A stretch of DNA of 64,000 bases from Azophilus sp965215035 (GCA_965215035.1 OZ244040.1:1178001-1242000), one strand, 5' to 3'; positions 7,791-16,747 are shown, counted from the stretch's first letter. Made by a program: numbers and translations. The notes: generated by a model from the sequence alone, not told the origin.

Positions 7791-8106
7791 TAAAAGTTAA
7801 TATATCAAAATATCAGTGCGACAAGCGTTCAGCTTCGCGCCGAAGAAGGACGCGTGCCTAATTGTGGCGAAGGGTCTCGCCCCCGCTCGCAAGCAACGGG
7901 CCTATTTCCGAGATTGATATTGTTCAGGTCCGCGACGCTTTCGCCGAGACACAGGAAGAGACCCGGTGTTATCCCAGGAGGATGGCGAAGGTGTTCGGAA
8001 TTCCCCGTCTTCCTGAGCAACCGACCAAAAATTCACCCAAACAGCCGCCCTATCCCAAATCCTGCATCGCATCTCCATCTTGAGTATGGCGGTGTCTCCC
8101 TATGCC
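7791..8106. other. Intergenic stretch without a supported gene
   Basis: A 73-codon plus-strand frame (7862-8083) is open, but it has no ribosome site and no motif I recognise. The residues ISEIDIVQVRDAFAETQEET may be the scrap of a lost gene. Base composition changes from AT-rich near 7800 to GC-rich, consistent with a patchwork. Confidence 0.4.
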
Positions 8107-8328
8107 TTACCCCTTGGGAGGGTAAGGATCATGGCCGTAGGTGTTGCGCTCGCGAGTCCGCCCGTTTCGACCGTGCACGAACATCTCCGTGCCTTGAGCA
8201 CGCGCGATGCCGATAGCTGCTTCGACCGCCTCGCGTTGTGTTGGGTGGGCCGATGTCGCCTTCCGATTGCCCGCGCCTTGCACCGCCCAACCTTCGCGTG
8301 AGGAAAAAGTGTTGATCTTCTCTGGCAT
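8107..8328 (-). CDS. DUF2188 domain small protein
   Basis: A 73-residue protein with the DUF2188 pattern: the opening GWAVQGAGNRKATSAHPTQ, a middle helix REAVEAAIGIARAQGTEMFV, and the closing HGRNGRTRERNTYGHDPYPP. The function of DUF2188 is not known; members are often next to toxin-antitoxin or regulatory genes. The start is firm: AGGAGG five bases before the ATG. It is transcribed divergently from the XRE-ImmA gene across a 103-bp intergenic region. A short inverted repeat (CCTTACC/GGTAAGG) lies at its stop codon. Confidence 0.85.
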   Translation of the reverse strand: MPEKINTFSSREGWAVQGAGNRKATSAHPTQREAVEAAIGIARAQGTEMFVHGRNGRTRERNTYGHDPYPPKG

Positions 8329-8396
8329 TTTCGCCTCCTGGTTCTATTGAAACCTGCTCTTCATCAACATTGAGTTTAGTTTTGAATGGAATTTTA

Positions 8397-8402
8397 TATA
8401 AT
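8397..8402 (+). promoter_or_regulatory. -10 box for the xre-immA gene
   Basis: A perfect TATAAT lies 30 bases upstream of the start codon in an AT-rich patch. No well-spaced consensus -35 is seen (TTGAGT at 8370 would leave 21 bp). The ribosome site GGGAGGAG follows at 8421-8428. Confidence 0.5.
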
Positions 8403-8431
8403 GTCAACCCACAGAAAATCGGGAGGAGACC

Positions 8432-9511
8432 ATGTTCGGACAAAGACTGCGATTGGCGCGCAAGAAAGCGGGGCTGTCGATGCGGGCACTGGCCGATCGC
8501 GTCACTCCCAGGGTCACCGCACAAGCGATCAGCAAGTACGAGTCGGGCAAGATGATGCCGTCGTCGGCGGTTCTGGTCGGGCTCGGCAAGACCCTCGGTG
8601 TATCCCTGGACTTCCTCATGGGTGGTCAGGTGGAGGCCTTGCGGGGCATCGAGTTCCGCAAGCACTCAGGCACTTCGGCGCGGGATCGCGCGAAAGCGGA
8701 GGCCATTGTCACCGAAAAGATCGAGGCTTACCTGGCTATCGAGGAAATCCTCGAGTTGGCGCCGCCGAGCGACCCGTTTAGCGGTCTGGTGACCGAGCAC
8801 GTCGAGAGCTTCGGAAAGATCGACGAAATTGCGGGACGGCTCCGTCGGCACTGGACGCTCGGCACCGATCCGATTCCGAGCATGGCCGGGCTCCTTGAGG
8901 ACAAGGGAATCCGGGTGATCGAGGCGGACTTGCCGCAGCGGTTCGATGGGCTGGCCTGCGACGTGCTGTGCAGCGGCGACAGGCCCGCTACCGCGGTGGT
9001 CGTCGTGTCCAGCCGGACCGGCGTCGAGCGCAAACGTTTCAACCTCGCTCACGAACTCGCGCACCGGATCATCCGTGCGACTGGCAATCCGGAGATTCGG
9101 CTTGAGAAGGCCATGGACCGGTTCGCGGGTGCGTTTTTGGTTCCCGCCGGACATCTCGCGGAGGAAGCGGGGCCACACCGTCACGGCATGACCTACCACG
9201 AACTGATGCGCTTGAAGCGACTCTACGGCGTGTCGGCGGCGGCCATGCTGATGCGGCTCGGGCAGGTCGGCATCTTGCCGCAATCCGCCATCAAGTATGC
9301 CTTTCGCAGCTATGCGCGCGCCTGGCGCAGGGAGGAGCCGGAGCCGATCCGCGACGACGAAGGTTTCGGCGCCTTCGAGCGGCCGCAGCGCTTTGAGAGC
9401 CTGGTCTGGCGGGCTCTGGGAGAGCAGTTGATCTCGCCGGTCCGTGCGGCGCAGCTTCTGCATCGCCCCCTAGCGTCCGTCGAGCGCGAAATCCGGGGTC
9501 CAGGTGGCTGA
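8432..9511 (+). CDS. XRE-family HTH fused to ImmA/IrrE metallopeptidase (COG2856), probable antitoxin/regulator
   Basis: A 359-residue protein. Residues 1-62 are a Cro/CI helix-turn-helix (LRLARKKAGLSMRALADRV...AISKYESGKMMPS). Residues about 150-290 are an ImmA/IrrE zinc peptidase with the HExxH motif HELAH (207-211) in NLAHELAHRII. The downstream FAGAFLVP block is typical of COG2856. Family members such as ImmA and IrrE/DdrO-type systems cleave repressors. In toxin-antitoxin pairs, XRE-COG2856 proteins act as antitoxin and autorepressor. The stop overlaps the PIN-gene start by one base, so a functional pair is very likely. The role here is inferred from domain and coupling. Confidence 0.88.
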   Translation: MFGQRLRLARKKAGLSMRALADRVTPRVTAQAISKYESGKMMPSSAVLVGLGKTLGVSLDFLMGGQVEALRGIEFRKHSGTSARDRAKAEAIVTEKIEAYLAIEEILELAPPSDPFSGLVTEHVESFGKIDEIAGRLRRHWTLGTDPIPSMAGLLEDKGIRVIEADLPQRFDGLACDVLCSGDRPATAVVVVSSRTGVERKRFNLAHELAHRIIRATGNPEIRLEKAMDRFAGAFLVPAGHLAEEAGPHRHGMTYHELMRLKRLYGVSAAAMLMRLGQVGILPQSAIKYAFRSYARAWRREEPEPIRDDEGFGAFERPQRFESLVWRALGEQLISPVRAAQLLHRPLASVEREIRGPGG

Positions 9512-10014
9512 TGCCCGTCGTCGTGGTCAATGATGCGTCCTGTCTGATCGACCTTCGCAAAGGGCGGCTCCTGCGGGCGCTGTGCCGCCTCCCCTTCCGC
9601 TTCGTAGTCCCATTGTCGGTGCGCGAATCCGAACTGCTGGACTTCTCGCCAGGCGAATGGACAATCCTAGACCATGGTGGCATGGAGACCCATGATCTTC
9701 CGCCCGAACGCATGGCGGATGCCCTCGCTCTAAAACGTCGATTTGGCCGCCTTTCGGCCAACGACTGCATCTGCCTGATCACCGCACAGTCCCACGAGGG
9801 CAGCATCCTCCTGACGGGTGATTCGCTGTTGCGTAAGGCTGCATCCGACGGGGGCGTTCGCGCCCACGGAGTGCTGTGGGTCATCGATCAACTCAAGGCA
9901 GACGCGGCGTGCGACCGAGCACTTTTGATCAGTGCTCTGGAGGTTTGGAAGGCCGATCGGTCGGTGTTTCTTCCAAGCCACCTCATTGATCGACAACTCC
10001 GCGATCTTCGATAG
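9511..10014 (+). CDS. PIN-domain protein, probable ribonuclease toxin
   Basis: A 167-residue protein with the acidic residues of a PIN ribonuclease in the expected order: D8 (VVVNDAS), E39 (SVRESELL), D85 (SANDCICL) and D104 (LTGDSLLRKA). PIN toxins cleave RNA in a Mg-dependent way. The C-terminus (after about 125) is helical and has no motif I recognise. It shares one base with the preceding XRE-ImmA stop (TGATG), so both are made together. The arrangement resembles COG2856-PIN-like (DUF4411/DUF3368-type) pairs, but the exact family could not be fixed by eye. Confidence 0.8.
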   Translation: MPVVVVNDASCLIDLRKGRLLRALCRLPFRFVVPLSVRESELLDFSPGEWTILDHGGMETHDLPPERMADALALKRRFGRLSANDCICLITAQSHEGSILLTGDSLLRKAASDGGVRAHGVLWVIDQLKADAACDRALLISALEVWKADRSVFLPSHLIDRQLRDLR

Positions 10015-10162
10015 TTCCGATGGCGCAAGGTGCACGATTGTCTCGCATGACTCGCTTCGTTGACACAACCCATCGAACAGGCGGCTCGATTTACCGTGAA
10101 ACCAGTGCTCAAATACGTGGAATATGCACCCTGCGTCGGGGGCGAACTCAACCGGGGTGACT

Positions 10163-12766
10163 GTGTCTATCCTGCAAGAGATCCTCAACTGGTCCGAGGG
10201 CGAGCGCCGGCCGATCTGGCAGCGCGATGCGTTACGACGCCTCGTTGTCGGGGGCGAGCTTTCTGACGAGGACATCTCATGTCTCGCCGAGATCTGCAAG
10301 TCTGGACACGGTCTGGCTGGGCCGCAGGAAGTCGTTCCGCTTGCCCGCGAGCATGTCTCCGGCGAGGGGGAAGCGGACACCCCGGTATCGCTCAATTCGA
10401 TCGTTCATCACTGGGGAGTGAACGCCCTTGCCGAGAACCAGACCCTTCAGTTCTCCCCCCGGCTCACCGTCGTCTATGGGGACAACGCCGCGGGGAAGAC
10501 GGGCTACATCCGCATCCTCAAGAGCGCATGCCGGGCTCGTGGACAAGAGGAAATCCTCCGCAACGTCGTTTCGGGCACAGCGCCGCCTGCCCCCGTTGTT
10601 GCGATCAAATACACGCTCGGCTCAGATCCCGGACCGAGAGAGTGGGCAGGTCAACCGGGCGACGACTTCATCTCGCGCGTGAGCGTTTTCGATACCCGCT
10701 CTGCCGCTGTCTACTTGACCGAAAAAACCGATGTTGCCTTCCGCCCCTTTGGTCTCGATCTCTTCGACAAACTGGCGCGGGCGTGCAACGCCATCCACGA
10801 ACGGCTCGAGAAGGAACGGCGTTCACTTGCCTCCAACGAACTCGCCCTCCTTCAGACACAAATCTCCGACGGCACAGCCGTCGCGGGACTGTTGGCAAAC
10901 GTCAATGTCCTCACAACGCCGGAGATGGTATGGGAATTGTCTCGCCTGTCATCGGACGAGGATTCACGACTCGATTTTCTCGAAAGGGCTCTTCTTGACA
11001 GCAAGGCGAATGATCCAGCGAAGCTTGGACAGGAACTGAGCGCTCGCGCCCGGCGTGTCGAGAGGCTGGCTGAGCATGTGCGCAAAGTTGAGGCATTGCT
11101 CTCCCCGGCGTCCGTCGATGCCGTGTTTGCTCTCCGTGATACGGGTCGCCGCAAGCTCGACGAGGCAAGAAGACTCCGGGAAGCCGCATTTCCGGCAGGG
11201 ATGCTGCTAGGCACGGGCACACAGTTGTGGTCGTCGCTTTGGGAGTCGGCTCGCAAGTTCTCCGAGGAACTGGCCTACCCCGAAACTCCGTTTCCAGTCG
11301 TAAAGGATGGAAGCCGTTGTGTGCTTTGTCAGCAGGAGCTCGACCCTGCCACCCGCCACCGCCTTGATGCGTTCGAGGCACTCGTCGTGTCGACTGCGGA
11401 ACGCGAGATCAAGGAAGTCCGAGACACCCTCGACGAGCATAGGCAAACCTTCACAGACCTAGAGGTTGTCCCTTGCTCAGCGAAGGAGACTCTTACCGAG
11501 ATTCGAATCGAGCACGAGCCGTTCTCGCAGGCCATCGTCGCGGCACTCACGGCCGCCGAGAACCGTCGCACGGCCATTGTACTCGCATTGCGCGGGAAGC
11601 GTGACTTGGCCGATAGCTGTGCGGATCTCATTCCGATTGCAGCTGATATCGACGCTCTTGCGGATCAACTCGCAATGCGGGCAGCGGCTCTTCGAGATGA
11701 GGCTGATCCAGAGATGCAGAAACGTATGGCGGACGAGGCGCGGGAGCTTCGCGCTCGTAAGGTGCTCGCTCAGCATGAAGCGATCGTCCTCGCCGAGATC
11801 GAGCGCAAGAGGAAGCACGCTGCCTACGAATCCTGTCTTCGGGAAACGAACACGGTTGCCATTACACGCCGGAGTACTCAGCTCACTAAGAAGGCTGTTA
11901 CCGACGAACTCAAGAAGAGTTTTCACCGAGAACTCTCAAACCTTCGATTCCAACATGTCGAAGTAGAGTTGAAGGAAGCCGGCGGGAAGAGAGGAATTCT
12001 CTATCATCGGCTGATCCTCAAGCGTGCACCGAGTGTTGATCTGCCGAGCGTTGTCAGCGAGGGTGAGCAGCGATGCCTCGCCATCGCCTCGTTCTTCGCC
12101 GAACTTAGTACGGCCAATGATCGTTCCGCCATCGTGTTCGACGATCCCGTCTCGTCGCTCGACTACAAATGGCGAGAAGGTGTTGCCCGGCGCTTGGTCG
12201 AGGAGGCAAAGACGCGGCAGGTCATCGTATTCACGCACGATGTCGTGTTTCTCCTTCAACTCAAGCAAGTTGCCGAGGAAGAGAAGGTTGAGCAACGCGA
12301 CCAGCATGTCCGCAATCTAGCCGGAGGTGCAGGTGTCTGCGCTGAAGAACTTCCATGGGTGGCGCTCAAGGTCAAAAGCCGCGTGGGCCACTTGAAGAGG
12401 CTAATCCAGGACGCCGAAAGGCTCCATCGCGATGGCCATCAGGATGCATATGAAAGGGGCGCGGTCGAGATATACGGGTACCTCCGGGAGGCCTGGGAGC
12501 GTGCTCTTGAAGAGGTGCTTCTTGGCGGCGTTGTCGAGCGGTTCAGGTCCAGCGTTCAGACCCGACAGGTCGAGTTGCTGGAGGACATCACGCGAGAGGA
12601 CTGCCGGGCTGTCGAATCCGCAATCACGAAATGCTCGAGATGGCTTCGCGGACACGACGAGGCACCCGCCGCGCGGGCTCCTGTACCCGATCCCTCGGAA
12701 ATCAAAGCCGACATCGAAAGGCTTGCCGGTTTTCTTGCAGCGATTCGTAAGCGTCGAAGGTCGTGA
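10163..12766 (+). CDS. SMC/RecF-like AAA_13 ATPase with zinc hook, defence-island type
   Basis: An 867-residue ABC-type ATPase with coiled coil. From the chosen GTG start (MSILQEILNW, the usual N-terminus of this family) the order is as follows. A helical leader comes first, then Walker A GDNAAGKT (about 106-113). Two long charged coiled-coil arms flank a CVLC zinc hook (C386/C389). The signature SEGEQR is near 632, Walker B is IVFDDPVSSLD (about 657-667), and the switch is VIVFTHDVVF. The C-terminal 170 residues form a helical domain I do not recognise. Architecture recalls RloC, Rad50 and RecF relatives that sense DNA ends. It lies 148 bp after the PIN gene in the same direction. No nuclease motif is evident. 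Confidence 0.85.
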   Translation: MSILQEILNWSEGERRPIWQRDALRRLVVGGELSDEDISCLAEICKSGHGLAGPQEVVPLAREHVSGEGEADTPVSLNSIVHHWGVNALAENQTLQFSPRLTVVYGDNAAGKTGYIRILKSACRARGQEEILRNVVSGTAPPAPVVAIKYTLGSDPGPREWAGQPGDDFISRVSVFDTRSAAVYLTEKTDVAFRPFGLDLFDKLARACNAIHERLEKERRSLASNELALLQTQISDGTAVAGLLANVNVLTTPEMVWELSRLSSDEDSRLDFLERALLDSKANDPAKLGQELSARARRVERLAEHVRKVEALLSPASVDAVFALRDTGRRKLDEARRLREAAFPAGMLLGTGTQLWSSLWESARKFSEELAYPETPFPVVKDGSRCVLCQQELDPATRHRLDAFEALVVSTAEREIKEVRDTLDEHRQTFTDLEVVPCSAKETLTEIRIEHEPFSQAIVAALTAAENRRTAIVLALRGKRDLADSCADLIPIAADIDALADQLAMRAAALRDEADPEMQKRMADEARELRARKVLAQHEAIVLAEIERKRKHAAYESCLRETNTVAITRRSTQLTKKAVTDELKKSFHRELSNLRFQHVEVELKEAGGKRGILYHRLILKRAPSVDLPSVVSEGEQRCLAIASFFAELSTANDRSAIVFDDPVSSLDYKWREGVARRLVEEAKTRQVIVFTHDVVFLLQLKQVAEEEKVEQRDQHVRNLAGGAGVCAEELPWVALKVKSRVGHLKRLIQDAERLHRDGHQDAYERGAVEIYGYLREAWERALEEVLLGGVVERFRSSVQTRQVELLEDITREDCRAVESAITKCSRWLRGHDEAPAARAPVPDPSEIKADIERLAGFLAAIRKRRRS

Positions 12767-12898
12767 CGGTAGCCAAGGGTCTGTGGCAATAGAACGATTG
12801 CTCACAGATGCGGTGCTTGCTGGAGGCATTCGCCGTCGCCATGCCGTACCGCGCTCGATTTTTGTTAGCTACGAAAAACTATAACCTATTGATTTAAT

Positions 12899-12974
<76 letters not shown>

Positions 12975-13077
12975 GCTGGTGCCCGCCGAGCGGGGCGCGG
13001 GGGGCCGGTATTAAAGCGATGGGCACCATGAGCGTCAAGCCAATCGGCCAACGTTCGCCAACTCCCGCTAAGCACGG

Positions 13078-13166
13078 GTTAGAGTATCAGCTTGAATCCC
13101 GAGTCTGCCGAATCCCCTGTGCGCCGTGCTTCCGCTCGGCCCACAGATTCAAACTGATTCACCACC
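13078..13166 (-). repeat. Repeat family C, copy 1 (about 88 bp palindromic MITE-like element)
   Basis: Its reverse complement matches 33373-33460 along the whole length (about 80 percent by eye). The ends are inverted copies of each other (GTATCAGCTTGAATC and GAATCAGTTTGAATC), so the element folds into one long hairpin. It lies in the 328-bp gap between tRNA-Phe and yggX, where I see no gene. Confidence 0.75.
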
Positions 13167-13302
13167 TAAGCGCGATCTGTCCATGGAATCGCCACAAGCT
13201 GTTTCCGAAGTTGCGAACGCGGTTTGTGGAATGTCCCTGTCCCGCCGTTTCCATACATGCCTGGTTGGGCGATGGCTCGTACGCCGGCCTCTCGGGCCGT
13301 CA

Positions 13303-13575
13303 TCAGTCGGCTGGCGGCACGTAGCCCTCGATGCGGTCGACCGGCTCGTTGTCGAGGAATTTCTCCATCTGCTCGGCAAGATAGCGGCGCGCCTCTGGGT
13401 CGATCAACCTCAGGTTCTTCTCGTTGATGAGCATCGTTTGCAAAGACTGCCACTCCGACCAGGCCCTGCTGGAGACCGTTTCGAATATCTCCTGGCCCTT
13501 GGGGCCGGGTAGCGGTGGCGCATCCAACCCTGGGAGTTCCCGGCGATGCTTGCGGCAGAAGACGGTGCCTGTCAT
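13303..13575 (-). CDS. yggX: YggX-family Fe(II)-trafficking/oxidative-damage protection protein
   Basis: A 90-residue small protein that in enteric bacteria protects Fe-S clusters and limits oxidative damage. Family signatures are visible: TGTVFCRKHRREL with the conserved N-terminal Cys, PPLPGPKGQEI, W-x-x-WQSLQTMLINEKNL, and the C-terminal IEGYVPP. The ATG at 13575 fits the usual N-terminus and has GTGGAAA upstream; an in-frame GTG at 13587 is less likely. It follows mutY on the same strand, the classical mutY-yggX pair, which links it to MutY, itself an Fe-S enzyme. Confidence 0.95.
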   Translation of the reverse strand: MTGTVFCRKHRRELPGLDAPPLPGPKGQEIFETVSSRAWSEWQSLQTMLINEKNLRLIDPEARRYLAEQMEKFLDNEPVDRIEGYVPPAD

Positions 13576-13656
13576 GAAGATTTCCACCGCTGGGGCGGCG
13601 GGGTCCCGTTGGCAACGAGACTCGGCGACCCCCTTGGTCTGTTGCCAACCAGGTTG

Positions 13657-14724
13657 CTATGAATTCGGCGCATGGGTTCGCCCGGCGATGTTCGCCAGCA
13701 GTTTAACCGCTGGGGCGGGCAGACCGACAGCCCGCGCCTGACCCGGAAGATACCACTGCATCCGGTCGTCGTCGGCGACCAGCGCCGGGCGGCCGTCGAG
13801 CGTCAGAAAATAGGGCTCGATATCGAGATGGAAGTGCGAAAACGTATGCCGGAAGGTGCTGCCCGCCCTACTCGCCGCCACCGAGTTGCCGTCAATTCCG
13901 AACTCTCGGCAGATATCTCCGGGCGTGCAGCCTGCACCCCGTTGCGGCGGTGCCCACAATCCTCCCCAAACACCCCCGGTTGGCCGCCTTTCCAACAGGC
14001 ATGCCCCGGCCCGGGTGGCGATGACGTACATCCGCGCTTTGCGCACCGGCTTCGTCCCGGTGCGCGCTCGCACCGGAAAGTCCTTGGCGCGGCCGGTCGC
14101 GAGGGCGCTGCAACGATTGGCCACGGGGCATGCGCCACACCTGGGTGCCGACCGATTGCACACCGCCGCACCGAGATCCATGATCGCCTGGGTGTAGGCG
14201 CTAATACGTTGCTTCGGCGTATGCGCATCGGCATGCGCCCACAATTCCCGTAGCGTCGAAGCTCGCGAAACATCGCCCTCGACGGCGTGGAAGCGGCAGA
14301 GAACGCGCTTGACGTTGCCATCGAGAATGGCCGCCCGTTCGCCGAATGCCAACGCCAGCACCGCACCCGCCGTCGAGCGGCCGATGCCGGGTAGGGCTTC
14401 CAACCCCCCGCGGGTGGATGGAAACACACCGCCGCCGCGCTGAATCTGAACCGCGGCCCGGTGCAGGTTGCGCCCGCGCGCGTAGTAGCCAAGGCCCGTC
14501 CACAGGTGCAGCACCTCGTCGATGTGGGCGGCGGCGAGGCTGGCGACGTTGGGGAAGCGCACCATGAAGCGCTGGTAGTAGGGAACCACCGTTCGCACCT
14601 GGGTTTGTTGCAGCATTACCTCCGAGACCCACACCCGGTATGGTGTCGGGTTCCGTTGCCAGGGCAGTTCCCGGCGGCCGTGCGTGTCGAACCAGGCGAG
14701 CAATCTGGCGGCGAACCAGTCCAC
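13657..14724 (-). CDS. mutY: A/G-specific adenine glycosylase MutY
   Basis: A 355-residue base-excision repair enzyme that removes A mispaired with G or 8-oxoG. The N-terminal half has the helix-hairpin-helix LEALPGIGRSTAGAVLA (about 108-125) with catalytic Asp in AILDGNVKRVLCR. The [4Fe-4S] loop is C-x6-C-x2-C-x5-C (CNRSAPRCGACPVANRC). After about residue 225 comes the NUDIX-like 8-oxoG recognition domain (RPTGGVWGGLWAPP; FRHTFSHFHLDIEPY). Length and all motifs are normal. It is flanked by an AsmA-like gene upstream and yggX downstream, all on the minus strand with short gaps. Confidence 0.97.
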   Translation of the reverse strand: MDWFAARLLAWFDTHGRRELPWQRNPTPYRVWVSEVMLQQTQVRTVVPYYQRFMVRFPNVASLAAAHIDEVLHLWTGLGYYARGRNLHRAAVQIQRGGGVFPSTRGGLEALPGIGRSTAGAVLALAFGERAAILDGNVKRVLCRFHAVEGDVSRASTLRELWAHADAHTPKQRISAYTQAIMDLGAAVCNRSAPRCGACPVANRCSALATGRAKDFPVRARTGTKPVRKARMYVIATRAGACLLERRPTGGVWGGLWAPPQRGAGCTPGDICREFGIDGNSVAASRAGSTFRHTFSHFHLDIEPYFLTLDGRPALVADDDRMQWYLPGQARAVGLPAPAVKLLANIAGRTHAPNS

Positions 14725-14731
14725 GGTGCCG

Positions 14732-16303
14732 TCAGTCTTTTTCGCCCGATGGTTGGTCGGCGTCGCTGCCCAATGCCTGTATCAACTCATCCAACGCTGA
14801 GCTCCAGGACGTCATCCCCGACAACGTGCCGACGTCGCTGCCCAATGCCTGTATCCACTCGTTTAACAGGGAACGCGCCGAATCCTGTTGTTCTTCCGGG
14901 AAGTATTCTTGAACTATCGTGTCGGCCGCGGTCCCAAAAACGCCTAGGAGCGCATCTGCAACGTCTAGCTCGCAAGCCGGGTCCGAGCCTGCGCCTTGGC
15001 ATCGGAAGCGGAACGGCATGCCTGCCAAGGGCGGGCCAACCTCAAAAGCTGCATGTTCTCCGCCGCTTCCGAAGCGGAGTTCAGCCTGGGCATCGATTCT
15101 GTCTTCCGCGATCCAATAGTCGCCCCGCACAGATATCTCGAGATTGTCCAGGGTCAAATCGGCGCGGTGTGCGGTGCCTTCGACGTTCCAACTGCCGTCT
15201 AGACGCTGGTATTGAAGGCTGTTCGGGAAACCTGGCCGCCCGTCGGAGCGGCGGATGAATCCAGCGATTTCCGACAGCGGCTTGGCGAGCCAGGCGCTGT
15301 CGAGTTCGCCGGGCCCGGTGGAAAAGCGGGATTGGGCGTTGATGGAAGCGAGCAGCGCGGTCGGCGTATTGCCGGTCATGCGCACGTTGGCCTGGTAATC
15401 GAGCGCGGCGGCAACCGGGCTGTTCACGCCGAGCAGGTTGGCCAATGCGCGGCTGTTCACGCCGGACAGGCGGGGGCGAAACTGCCAAGTCGTGGCCGCC
15501 GGAGCTGCCTGCACGACCACTTCCAGTTGCGCCTCGCCGCCCAGGAACGCCGGTGCGTGGGCCATAACGATGCTCCCGCCCTCCTTGTTGTCGAATACGA
15601 CATAGGCGTTCTCGATGGTCTCGCCGGCGTGGCCGACCTGTTCGAAATCGCAGCGGCCATCCCAATCGTAGGTGCGCATGATCGCCAAGGGAAAAGCTGC
15701 GTTCTCCTGGCGTTGCTCCGCAGGACTGGGTTTGCCGTTGGGCATTGCTACGACGTTGCAGACGCCGGAGGCATCGGGCGTGCGGAAGGCCAGGTTCCGA
15801 ACGCGGACGCGGTCGGCGGCCACCGCGAAGGTGCCGGCAAGGGAGACTTCGATGGGTGGGCGGGCTCTCGGGGTGTAGGTGATCTCGGCCTCCAGGGCCG
15901 CGGAGCTGTCCGGCCCGATATTGCGCAGGGTCAATCGGGATGCCCGCAAGCGGCGGTGCGCATCCGCTACGACGAGGTTCCGCAGAGCGAGCCCTTCGAG
16001 GCGCCAATGGTCCAATGCGACGGGATTGCGGATCAGGGAGGCGATGTCCGGGCGCAAGACCAATCGCTCTAGCGACCAGGTACGCCCGCTATGAACCGCG
16101 TACAGGTCGTGGGCCGCCAACCACAAACGCGGTATGAACTGCCACTCCAGGCTGCCCTTGATTTCGACCGGAATGCCGGTCTCGCGCTCGATGGTGTCGG
16201 CGAGCGCCGGCTTCAGCCGATTGGCGTCCCACAGGAACCAAGTCGCCCAGCAGGCAACCGCCAGCAGGGCCGCGCACCCGATCAGCACAAGCCTGTGCAT
16301 CAT
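14732..16303 (-). CDS. AsmA family protein (envelope, putative phospholipid transport)
   Basis: A 523-residue protein with an N-terminal membrane anchor (LVLIGCAALLAVACWATWFLW), followed by a large periplasmic beta-rich region. The AsmA opening is present (LADTIERETGIPVEIKGSLEW), with later AsmA-C-type blocks (LEISVRGDYWIAEDRIDAQAELRF, residues about 400-420). AsmA-like proteins are thought to move lipids between the inner and outer membrane. The start is placed at the double ATG (16303/16300). The last 45 codons contain a short internal duplication (EWIQALGSDVG... / ELIQALGSDADQ), also visible in the DNA. The gene lies directly upstream of mutY, a common neighbour order. Confidence 0.85.
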   Translation of the reverse strand: MMHRLVLIGCAALLAVACWATWFLWDANRLKPALADTIERETGIPVEIKGSLEWQFIPRLWLAAHDLYAVHSGRTWSLERLVLRPDIASLIRNPVALDHWRLEGLALRNLVVADAHRRLRASRLTLRNIGPDSSAALEAEITYTPRARPPIEVSLAGTFAVAADRVRVRNLAFRTPDASGVCNVVAMPNGKPSPAEQRQENAAFPLAIMRTYDWDGRCDFEQVGHAGETIENAYVVFDNKEGGSIVMAHAPAFLGGEAQLEVVVQAAPAATTWQFRPRLSGVNSRALANLLGVNSPVAAALDYQANVRMTGNTPTALLASINAQSRFSTGPGELDSAWLAKPLSEIAGFIRRSDGRPGFPNSLQYQRLDGSWNVEGTAHRADLTLDNLEISVRGDYWIAEDRIDAQAELRFGSGGEHAAFEVGPPLAGMPFRFRCQGAGSDPACELDVADALLGVFGTAADTIVQEYFPEEQQDSARSLLNEWIQALGSDVGTLSGMTSWSSALDELIQALGSDADQPSGEKD

Positions 16304-16418
16304 TGTCCCATCGTACCCAGACTGGGCCATTATAGATTACTAAGGTGGGGCGGAACTGCCGCGCACCGAGCGACCTTGGTGGTTGCCGGGATTCATGCCT
16401 GGCGTATAGACTCAACCC

Positions 16419-16657
16419 ATGACTCCAGAAATCTGGACAATCATCGGCGTGGGAGTGGCCATGACGGGCCTCATCCTGAAAGCCTGCGCTTGCTCAAAAC
16501 GGATCTGACGGCCCGGATGGACCATGATAAAAAGGATCTGGAGGAGCGCGTAGCCCGTATCGAGGCGGGCCAGGGTGATTTGCGCGAGCGCATGGCGCTC
16601 TTGCAGGGGTTGCTTCAGGGCCTGCGCGAGGCGATCACCCGTGGGCGCGCCGCCTGA
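16419..16657 (+). pseudogene. Frameshifted small coiled-coil membrane protein
   Basis: Frame 1 starts with ATG and reads MTPEIWTIIGVGVAMTGLIL, a single membrane helix, then stops after KACACSKRI. In the next frame the sequence continues as LRLLKTDLTARMDHDKKDLE, then ERVARIEAGQGDLRERMALL and a helical tail. Together they would form a typical 75-80 residue protein with one membrane helix plus a coiled coil. One missing or extra base near 16484 (aaagcctgcgc) breaks it. Sequencing error cannot be ruled out. The function of such proteins is unknown. Confidence 0.65.
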
Positions 16658-16747
16658 GGTGCCCAGTGCCCAGCCACTACTCGGCCCGCAATTCGGGGTG
16701 GGCCGGAGATCCGGGCAGGTTTCCTCGGTTGCTTGGGGAGCGGCTTC

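Noticed and set aside
7862..8083. 73-codon ORF between abiEi and DUF2188
   Set aside because: No ribosome site, no recognisable motif, and it ends in repetitive basic/Pro-rich residues; kept only as part of the intergenic description.
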